A stretch of DNA of 64,000 nt, taken from assembly GCA_943735955.1 (NCBI GenBank), contig OX030969.1, positions 237,501-301,500 on the forward strand, read 5' to 3'. This document shows, piece by piece, positions 54,396 through 64,000 of the stretch (positions within the stretch are counted from its first letter, which is position 1; each line of letters begins with the position of its first letter). The DNA is from Piscicola geometra (lineage: Eukaryota > Annelida > Clitellata > Hirudinida > Piscicolidae). Below the pieces are notes generated by a model that made no database searches, was not told where the DNA came from, and saw nothing but the letters and a program-made list of their open reading frames with translations. Position numbers and translations under genes: made by a program.

Positions 54396-55607
54396 TAGAG
54401 GTCGGACATGGACGATTTTTCATTCCCGGTCCCGTCCCGTTCCCGGAATCTGTTTTCCCGTCCCGTCCCGTTCCCGATAGGACATCAGAATTTTGATTCC
54501 CGTCCCGTCCCGTTCCCGAAATTTTTTTTCCCGTCCCGACCCGTTCCCGAAAGCTTTTTGTTTTTTTATTCATTCTCGCTGCCGTTTTCACTAGTCCCAA
54601 ACTTACTAGTTCTAACATTTCTTAAAATTTATTATTTGAAAGTCAGAGAATATTTCTTTCAATAAAATTTAAAAAACACGATTTAAATTTCAAATATTTA
54701 TTGAAATGAAAGTATTGAAGTTAGTCCTTGTTTTTGAGTAATACAATCAAGTCTTTATTGCTTTTCACACGGGTTAAACCGTTAAGAGTTTCAGCTCTCA
54801 AATGAGATGGTTTTGGGTTTGAAGTTAAACGACCACATAATGAAAAATTCCGTTCACAGGGAATATAACTTGCAGATATACTAAACAAAATTTTGGCTAC
54901 TTCTTGTAGTATTTTAAAATTGCTCATTTTACTTCAATGAAATAAAACATCTTTATAATCTTCTATTTTTTGGGACGTAATTGTGATTATTTGTACAATT
55001 CATCCTCTTCTGAATTTTCTTCTTCGTTCATTATTATTAATTCTTCAATAATGTTAGAAATATGTTTTTTGACAACATTCTTATTCTCCACAACTGCAAA
55101 TATAAAATCATTCGTATAATTTGATAGTATAATAATTTTATTATAATTTTTACGTTATAAAAATAAACATAATAGGTCTAAATAACCATCATTTGTTTTT
55201 TTTCTCAACGGCACTGCAGCTTGGTCTGGCTGTACAAAATAGAATTAAATTTTCTCTAATGAAAGTCTTGGTATTTATTTCTTTTCTATCCCAAACTTTT
55301 TTCCTATTATTCTTTCATACTGGGGATGCAACAGACATGCTGTCATATGAATAAGATCAATGGCATCTTTTCTTTTGTCGAAATGATAAACTGAGCACTC
55401 ATTTGGAAATTAATCATTCAAATTCAAAGTATTAATTTATAAAATAATAATAATATAACTAACCATTTTGATTTCATCTGACAAGTTTTCATCATCACCC
55501 ATTTGTTCTAATCTCCCTAATCTTTGGACTCATCATAACAACTTCAAATGTAGTGTTGGAGATTTTGACATTGACAATGGTGGCTTCGTTATACATTTCT
55601 ATTGCAT
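54396..55607 (-). mobile_element. hAT fragment, unit 4
   Basis: Dimerisation frame at 54927-54721, identical to units 1 and 3. Confidence 0.85.
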
Positions 55608-55613
55608 CAAAAA

Positions 55614-56434
55614 AAATTATTAAATAAAATCTGAACTATTAAATAAAAAATAAACTATTAAATAAAATCTAAACTATTAGATAAAATATAAATTATTAAA
55701 GAAAATCTAAATTATTAAAGAAAATCTAAACTATTAAAGAAAATCTAAATTATTAAAATCTAAATTATTAAAATCTAAATTATTAAAATCTAAATTATTA
55801 AAATCTAAATTATTAAAATCTAAATTATTAAAATAGAAATTATTAAAATAGAAATTATTAAAATAGAAATTATTAAAATAGAAATTATTAAAATAGAAAT
55901 TATTAAAATATAAATTATTAAAATATAAATTATTAAAATATAAATTATTAAAATATAAATTTTTAAAATAGAAATTATTAAAATAGAAATTATTAAAATA
56001 GAAATTATTAAAATAGAAATTATTAAAATAGAAATTATTAAAATAGAAATTATTAAAATAGAAATTATTAAAATAGAAATTACTAAAATAGAAATTATTA
56101 AAATAGAAATTATTAAAATAGAAATTATTAAAATAGAAATTATTAAAATAGAAATTATTAAAATAGAAATTATTAAAATAGAAATTATTAAAATAGAAAT
56201 TATTAAAATAGAAATTATTAAAATAGAAATTTTAAAAATATAAATTTTAAAAATAGAAATTTTAAAAATATAAATTATTAAAATAAAAATTATTAAAATA
56301 GAAATTATTAAAATATAAATTTTTAAAATAGAAATTATTAAAATAAAAATTATTATAATAGAAATTATTAAAATAGAAATTATTAAAATAGAAATTATTA
56401 AAATATAAATGATTAAAATAGAAATGATTAAAAT
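55614..56434. repeat. 15-bp AT-rich array, unit 4
   Basis: Closest to unit 3 in overall length, with small differences in the order of TAGAA and TATAA units. Confidence 0.95.
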
Positions 56435-59400
56435 GTTCATCTCGTGTTCATCTCGTGTTCATCTCGTGTTCATCTCATGTTCATCTCGTGTTCATCTCGT
56501 GTTCATCTCGTGTTCATCTCGTGTTCATCTCGTGTTCATCTCGTGTTCATCTCGTGTTCATCTCGTGTTCATCTCGTGTTCATCTCGTGTTCATCTCGTG
56601 TTCATCTCGTGTTCATCTCGTGTTCATCTCGTGTTCATCTCGTGTTCATCTCGTGTTCATCTCGTGTTCATCTCGTGTTCATCTCGTGTTCATCTCGTGT
56701 TCATCTCGTGTTCATCTCGTGTTCATCTCGTGTTCATCTCGTGTTCATCTCGTGTTCATCTCGTGTTCATCTCGTGTTCATCTCGTGTTCATCTCGTGTT
56801 CATCTCGTGTTCATCTCGTGTTCATCTCGTGTTCATCTCGTGTTCATCTCGTGTTCATCTCGTGTTCATCTCGTGTTCATCTCGTGTTCATCTCGTGTTC
56901 ATCTCGTGTTCATCTCGTGTTCATCTCGTGTTCATCTCGTGTTCATCTCGTGTTCATCTCGTGTTCATCTCGTGTTCATCTCGTGTTCATCTCGTGTTCA
57001 TCTCGTGTTCATCTCGTGTTCATCTCGTGTTCATCTCGTGTTCATCTCGTGTTCATCTCGTGTTCATCTCGTGTTCATCTCGTGTTCATCTCGTGTTCAT
57101 CTCGTGTTCATCTCGTGTTCATCTCGTGTTCATCTCGTGTTCATCTCGTGTTCATCTCGTGTTCATCTCGTGTTCATCTCGTGTTCATCTCGTGTTCATC
57201 TCGTGTTCATCTCGTGTTCATCTCGTGTTCATCTCGTGTTCATCTCGTGTTCATCTCGTGTTCATCTCGTGTTCATCTCGTGTTCATCTCGTGTTCATCT
57301 CGTGTTCATCTCGTGTTCATCTCGTGTTCATCTCGTGTTCATCTCGTGTTCATCTCGTGTTCATCTCGTGTTCATCTCGTGTTCATCTCGTGTTCATCTC
57401 GTGTTCATCTCGTGTTCATCTCGTGTTCATCTCGTGTTCATCTCGTGTTCATCTCGTGTTCATCTCGTGTTCATCTCGTGTTCATCTCGTGTTCATCTCG
57501 TGTTCATCTCGTGTTCATCTCGTGTTCATCTCGTGTTCATCTCGTGTTCATCTCGTGTTCATCTCGTGTTCATCTCGTGTTCATCTCGTGTTCATCTCGT
57601 GTTCATCTCGTGTTCATCTCGTGTTCATCTCGTGTTCATCTCGTGTTCATCTCGTGTTCATCTCGTGTTCATCTCGTGTTCATCTCGTGTTCATCTCGTG
57701 TTCATCTCGTGTTCATCTCGTGTTCATCTCGTGTTCATCTCGTGTTCATCTCGTGTTCATCTCGTGTTCATCTCGTGTTCATCTCGTGTTCATCTCGTGT
57801 TCATCTCGTGTTCATCTCGTGTTCATCTCGTGTTCATCTCGTGTTCATCTCGTGTTCATCTCGTGTTCATCTCGTGTTCATCTCGTGTTCATCTCGTGTT
57901 CATCTCGTGTTCATCTCGTGTTCATCTCGTGTTCATCTCGTGTTCATCTCGTGTTCATCTCGTGTTCATCTCGTGTTCATCTCGTGTTCATCTCGTGTTC
58001 ATCTCGTGTTCATCTCGTGTTCATCTCGTGTTCATCTCGTGTTCATCTCGTGTTCATCTCGTGTTCATCTCGTGTTCATCTCGTGTTCATCTCGTGTTCA
58101 TCTCGTGTTCATCTCGTGTTCATCTCGTGTTCATCTCGTGTTCATCTCGTGTTCATCTCGTGTTCATCTCGTGTTCATCTCGTGTTCATCTCGTGTTCAT
58201 CTCGTGTTCATCTCGTGTTCATCTCGTGTTCATCTCGTGTTCATCTCGTGTTCATCTCGTGTTCATCTCGTGTTCATCTCGTGTTCATCTCGTGTTCATC
58301 TCGTGTTCATCTCGTGTTCATCTCGTGTTCATCTCGTGTTCATCTCGTGTTCATCTCGTGTTCATCTCGTGTTCATCTCGTGTTCATCTCGTGTTCATCT
58401 CGTGTTCATCTCGTGTTCATCTCGTGTTCATCTCGTGTTCATCTCGTGTTCATCTCGTGTTCATCTCGTGTTCATCTCGTGTTCATCTCGTGTTCATCTC
58501 GTGTTCATCTCGTGTTCATCTCGTGTTCATCTCGTGTTCATCTCGTGTTCATCTCGTGTTCATCTCGTGTTCATCTCGTGTTCATCTCGTGTTCATCTCG
58601 TGTTCATCTCGTGTTCATCTCGTGTTCATCTCGTGTTCATCTCGTGTTCATCTCGTGTTCATCTCGTGTTCATCTCGTGTTCATCTCGTGTTCATCTCGT
58701 GTTCATCTCGTGTTCATCTCGTGTTCATCTCGTGTTCATCTCGTGTTCATCTCGTGTTCATCTCGTGTTCATCTCGTGTTCATCTCGTGTTCATCTCGTG
58801 TTCATCTCGTGTTCATCTCGTGTTCATCTCGTGTTCATCTCGTGTTCATCTCGTGTTCATCTCGTGTTCATCTCGTGTTCATCTCGTGTTCATCTCGTGT
58901 TCATCTCGTGTTCATCTCGTGTTCATCTCGTGTTCATCTCGTGTTCATCTCGTGTTCATCTCGTGTTCATCTCGTGTTCATCTCGTGTTCATCTCGTGTT
59001 CATCTCGTGTTCATCTCGTGTTCATCTCGTGTTCATCTCGTGTTCATCTCGTGTTCATCTCGTGTTCATCTCGTGTTCATCTCGTGTTCATCTCGTGTTC
59101 ATCTCGTGTTCTCGTTCATCTCGTGTTCATCTCGTGTTCATCTCGTGTTCATCTCGTGTTCATCTCGTGTTCATCTCGTGTTCATCTCGTGTTCATCTCG
59201 TGTTCATCTCGTGTTCATCTCGTGTTCATCTCGTGTTCATCTCGTGTTCATCTCGTGTTCATCTCGTGTTCATCTCGTGTTCATCTCGTGTTCATCTCGT
59301 GTTCATCTCGTGTTCATCTCGTGTTCATCTCGTGTTCATCTCGTGTTCATCTCGTGTTCATCTCGTGTTCATCTCGTGTTCATCTCGTGTTCATCTCGTG

Positions 59401-62400
59401 TTCATCTCGTGTTCATCTCGTGTTCATCTCGTGTTCATCTCGTGTTCATCTCGTGTTCATCTCGTGTTCATCTCGTGTTCATCTCGTGTTCATCTCGTGT
59501 TCATCTCGTGTTCATCTCGTGTTCATCTCGTGTTCATCTCGTGTTCATCTCGTGTTCATCTCGTGTTCATCTCGTGTTCATCTCGTGTTCATCTCGTGTT
59601 CATCTCGTGTTCATCTCGTGTTCATCTCGTGTTCATCTCGTGTTCATCTCGTGTTCATCTCGTGTTCATCTCGTGTTCATCTCGTGTTCATCTCGTGTTC
59701 ATCTCGTGTTCATCTCGTGTTCATCTCGTGTTCATCTCGTGTTCATCTCGTGTTCATCTCGTGTTCATCTCGTGTTCATCTCGTGTTCATCTCGTGTTCA
59801 TCTCGTGTTCATCTCGTGTTCATCTCGTGTTCATCTCGTGTTCATCTCGTGTTCATCTCGTGTTCATCTCGTGTTCATCTCGTGTTCATCTCGTGTTCAT
59901 CTCGTGTTCATCTCGTGTTCATCTCGTGTTCATCTCGTGTTCATCTCGTGTTCATCTCGTGTTCATCTCGTGTTCATCTCGTGTTCATCTCGTGTTCATC
60001 TCGTGTTCATCTCGTGTTCATCTCGTGTTCATCTCGTGTTCATCTCGTGTTCATCTCGTGTTCATCTCGTGTTCATCTCGTGTTCATCTCGTGTTCATCT
60101 CGTGTTCATCTCGTGTTCATCTCGTGTTCATCTCGTGTTCATCTCGTGTTCATCTCGTGTTCATCTCGTGTTCATCTCGTGTTCATCTCGTGTTCATCTC
60201 GTGTTCATCTCGTGTTCATCTCGTGTTCATCTCGTGTTCATCTCGTGTTCATCTCGTGTTCATCTCGTGTTCATCTCGTGTTCATCTCGTGTTCATCTCG
60301 TGTTCATCTCGTGTTCATCTCGTGTTCATCTCGTGTTCATCTCGTGTTCATCTCGTGTTCATCTCGTGTTCATCTCGTGTTCATCTCGTGTTCATCTCGT
60401 GTTCATCTCGTGTTCATCTCGTGTTCATCTCGTGTTCATCTCGTGTTCATCTCGTGTTCATCTCGTGTTCATCTCGTGTTCATCTCGTGTTCATCTCGTG
60501 TTCATCTCGTGTTCATCTCGTGTTCATCTCGTGTTCATCTCGTGTTCATCTCGTGTTCATCTCGTGTTCATCTCGTGTTCATCTCGTGTTCATCTCGTGT
60601 TCATCTCGTGTTCATCTCGTGTTCATCTCGTGTTCATCTCGTGTTCATCTCGTGTTCATCTCGTGTTCATCTCGTGTTCATCTCGTGTTCATCTCGTGTT
60701 CATCTCGTGTTCATCTCGTGTTCATCTCGTGTTCATCTCGTGTTCATCTCGTGTTCATCTCGTGTTCATCTCGTGTTCATCTCGTGTTCATCTCGTGTTC
60801 ATCTCGTGTTCATCTCGTGTTCATCTCGTGTTCATCTCGTGTTCATCTCGTGTTCATCTCGTGTTCATCTCGTGTTCATCTCGTGTTCATCTCGTGTTCA
60901 TCTCGTGTTCATCTCGTGTTCATCTCGTGTTCATCTCGTGTTCATCTCGTGTTCATCTCGTGTTCATCTCGTGTTCATCTCGTGTTCATCTCGTGTTCAT
61001 CTCGTGTTCATCTCGTGTTCATCTCGTGTTCATCTCGTGTTCATCTCGTGTTCATCTCGTGTTCATCTCGTGTTCATCTCGTGTTCATCTCGTGTTCATC
61101 TCGTGTTCATCTCGTGTTCATCTCGTGTTCATCTCGTGTTCATCTCGTGTTCATCTCGTGTTCATCTCGTGTTCATCTCGTGTTCATCTCGTGTTCATCT
61201 CGTGTTCATCTCGTGTTCATCTCGTGTTCATCTCGTGTTCATCTCGTGTTCATCTCGTGTTCATCTCGTGTTCATCTCGTGTTCATCTCGTGTTCATCTC
61301 GTGTTCATCTCGTGTTCATCTCGTGTTCATCTCGTGTTCATCTCGTGTTCATCTCGTGTTCATCTCGTGTTCATCTCGTGTTCATCTCGTGTTCATCTCG
61401 TGTTCATCTCGTGTTCATCTCGTGTTCATCTCGTGTTCATCTCGTGTTCATCTCGTGTTCATCTCGTGTTCATCTCGTGTTCATCTCGTGTTCATCTCGT
61501 GTTCATCTCGTGTTCATCTCGTGTTCATCTCGTGTTCATCTCGTGTTCATCTCGTGTTCATCTCGTGTTCATCTCGTGTTCATCTCGTGTTCATCTCGTG
61601 TTCATCTCGTGTTCATCTCGTGTTCATCTCGTGTTCATCTCGTGTTCATCTCGTGTTCATCTCGTGTTCATCTCGTGTTCATCTCGTGTTCATCTCGTGT
61701 TCATCTCGTGTTCATCTCGTGTTCATCTCGTGTTCATCTCGTGTTCATCTCGTGTTCATCTCGTGTTCATCTCGTGTTCATCTCGTGTTCATCTCGTGTT
61801 CATCTCGTGTTCATCTCGTGTTCATCTCGTGTTCATCTCGTGTTCATCTCGTGTTCATCTCGTGTTCATCTCGTGTTCATCTCGTGTTCATCTCGTGTTC
61901 ATCTCGTGTTCATCTCGTGTTCATCTCGTGTTCATCTCGTGTTCATCTCGTGTTCATCTCGTGTTCATCTCGTGTTCATCTCGTGTTCATCTCGTGTTCA
62001 TCTCGTGTTCATCTCGTGTTCATCTCGTGTTCATCTCGTGTTCATCTCGTGTTCATCTCGTGTTCATCTCGTGTTCATCTCGTGTTCATCTCGTGTTCAT
62101 CTCGTGTTCATCTCGTGTTCATCTCGTGTTCATCTCGTGTTCATCTCGTGTTCATCTCGTGTTCATCTCGTGTTCATCTCGTGTTCATCTCGTGTTCATC
62201 TCGTGTTCATCTCGTGTTCATCTCGTGTTCATCTCGTGTTCATCTCGTGTTCATCTCGTGTTCATCTCGTGTTCATCTCGTGTTCATCTCGTGTTCATCT
62301 CGTGTTCATCTCGTGTTCATCTCGTGTTCATCTCGTGTTCATCTCGTGTTCATCTCGTGTTCATCTCGTGTTCATCTCGTGTTCATCTCGTGTTCATCTC

Positions 62401-64000
62401 GTGTTCATCTCGTGTTCATCTCGTGTTCATCTCGTGTTCATCTCGTGTTCATCTCGTGTTCATCTCGTGTTCATCTCGTGTTCATCTCGTGTTCATCTCG
62501 TGTTCATCTCGTGTTCATCTCGTGTTCATCTCGTGTTCATCTCGTGTTCATCTCGTGTTCATCTCGTGTTCATCTCGTGTTCATCTCGTGTTCATCTCGT
62601 GTTCATCTCGTGTTCATCTCGTGTTCATCTCGTGTTCATCTCGTGTTCATCTCGTGTTCATCTCGTGTTCATCTCGTGTTCATCTCGTGTTCATCTCGTG
62701 TTCATCTCGTGTTCATCTCGTGTTCATCTCGTGTTCATCTCGTGTTCATCTCGTGTTCATCTCGTGTTCATCTCGTGTTCATCTCGTGTTCATCTCGTGT
62801 TCATCTCGTGTTCATCTCGTGTTCATCTCGTGTTCATCTCGTGTTCATCTCGTGTTCATCTCGTGTTCATCTCGTGTTCATCTCGTGTTCATCTCGTGTT
62901 CATCTCGTGTTCATCTCGTGTTCATCTCGTGTTCATCTCGTGTTCATCTCGTGTTCATCTCGTGTTCATCTCGTGTTCATCTCGTGTTCATCTCGTGTTC
63001 ATCTCGTGTTCATCTCGTGTTCATCTCGTGTTCATCTCGTGTTCATCTCGTGTTCATCTCGTGTTCATCTCGTGTTCATCTCGTGTTCATCTCGTGTTCA
63101 TCTCGTGTTCATCTCGTGTTCATCTCGTGTTCATCTCGTGTTCATCTCGTGTTCATCTCGTGTTCATCTCGTGTTCATCTCGTGTTCATCTCGTGTTCAT
63201 CTCGTGTTCATCTCGTGTTCATCTCGTGTTCATCTCGTGTTCATCTCGTGTTCATCTCGTGTTCATCTCGTGTTCATCTCGTGTTCATCTCGTGTTCATC
63301 TCGTGTTCATCTCGTGTTCATCTCGTGTTCATCTCGTGTTCATCTCGTGTTCATCTCGTGTTCATCTCGTGTTCATCTCGTGTTCATCTCGTGTTCATCT
63401 CGTGTTCATCTCGTGTTCATCTCGTGTTCATCTCGTGTTCATCTCGTGTTCATCTCGTGTTCATCTCGTGTTCATCTCGTGTTCATCTCGTGTTCATCTC
63501 GTGTTCATCTCGTGTTCATCTCGTGTTCATCTCGTGTTCATCTCGTGTTCATCTCGTGTTCATCTCGTGTTCATCTCGTGTTCATCTCGTGTTCATCTCG
63601 TGTTCATCTCGTGTTCATCTCGTGTTCATCTCGTGTTCATCTCGTGTTCATCTCGTGTTCATCTCGTGTTCATCTCGTGTTCATCTCGTGTTCATCTCGT
63701 GTTCATCTCGTGTTCATCTCGTGTTCATCTCGTGTTCATCTCGTGTTCATCTCGTGTTCATCTCGTGTTCATCTCGTGTTCATCTCGTGTTCATCTCGTG
63801 TTCATCTCGTGTTCATCTCGTGTTCATCTCGTGTTCATCTCGTGTTCATCTCGTGTTCATCTCGTGTTCATCTCGTGTTCATCTCGTGTTCATCTCGTGT
63901 TCATCTCGTGTTCATCTCGTGTTCATCTCGTGTTCATCTCGTGTTCATCTCGTGTTCATCTCGTGTTCATCTCGTGTTCATCTCGTGTTCATCTCGTGTT
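56435..64000. repeat. 11-bp array, unit 4 (at least 688 copies)
   Basis: 7.57 kb of GTTCATCTCGT to the window end. Two departures were seen: CTCATGT in an early unit near 56475 and a short TTCTCGTTCATC unit near 59110. Confidence 0.97.

Larger units (their letters stand above)
53031..64000. repeat. Macrosatellite unit 4, right end outside window
   Basis: Same order as unit 3 and sharing its diagnostic variants. At least 10.97 kb because of its expanded 11-bp array. Confidence 0.95.

Overview
Organism. The window is animal nuclear DNA. It carries spliced genes with GT-AG introns, tRNA-like SINEs, non-LTR retrotransposon (LINE) remnants, hAT transposon remnants and very long tandem repeats. 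The species cannot be named from the sequence. There is no sign of a bacterium or phage, no CRISPR array and no operon.

Layout. (1) 332-27214, + strand: the 3' half of an ariadne-1 (ARIH1) RBR-type E3 ubiquitin ligase gene. It was rebuilt as nine small exons with consistent phases, from the end of the IBR domain through RING2 to the Ariadne domain and stop. Its introns are filled with microsatellites, SINEs, a split LINE, a hAT remnant and a 19-kb array of a 19-bp unit (about 1000 copies). (2) 27215-30537: 3' flank with a candidate poly(A) signal, LINE and SINE fragments, a 28-bp minisatellite and degenerate TTAGGG-like repeats. (3) 30538-37710, - strand: a ubiquitin-specific protease of the USP36/USP42/USP17 type, three exons and about 1531 codons. 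It has a full set of catalytic boxes but a 477-codon low-complexity stretch inside the catalytic domain and a long repetitive tail. Both introns hold minisatellites. (4) 38057-64000: four tandem copies of a composite macrosatellite. Each has a leader, a LINE C-terminal fragment, about 20 copies of the same 19-bp unit seen in ARIH1, a LINE reverse-transcriptase fragment, a hAT fragment, a 15-bp AT-rich array and an 11-bp array (GTTCATCTCGT). The last 11-bp array runs off the window end after about 7.5 kb.

How the parts relate. The two genes converge (3' ends facing). One attaches ubiquitin and the other removes it, but nothing shows a functional link. The strongest unusual signals are: the 19-bp array always sits beside the same LINE-derived tail, so it looks like an internal repeat of a mobile element that exploded inside an ARIH1 intron; the macrosatellite falls into two subfamilies ordered A-A-B-B; many simple repeats start or stop exactly at splice sites, and in two introns the two ends are complementary; and the USP intron-1 minisatellite copies the splice acceptor about 39 times.
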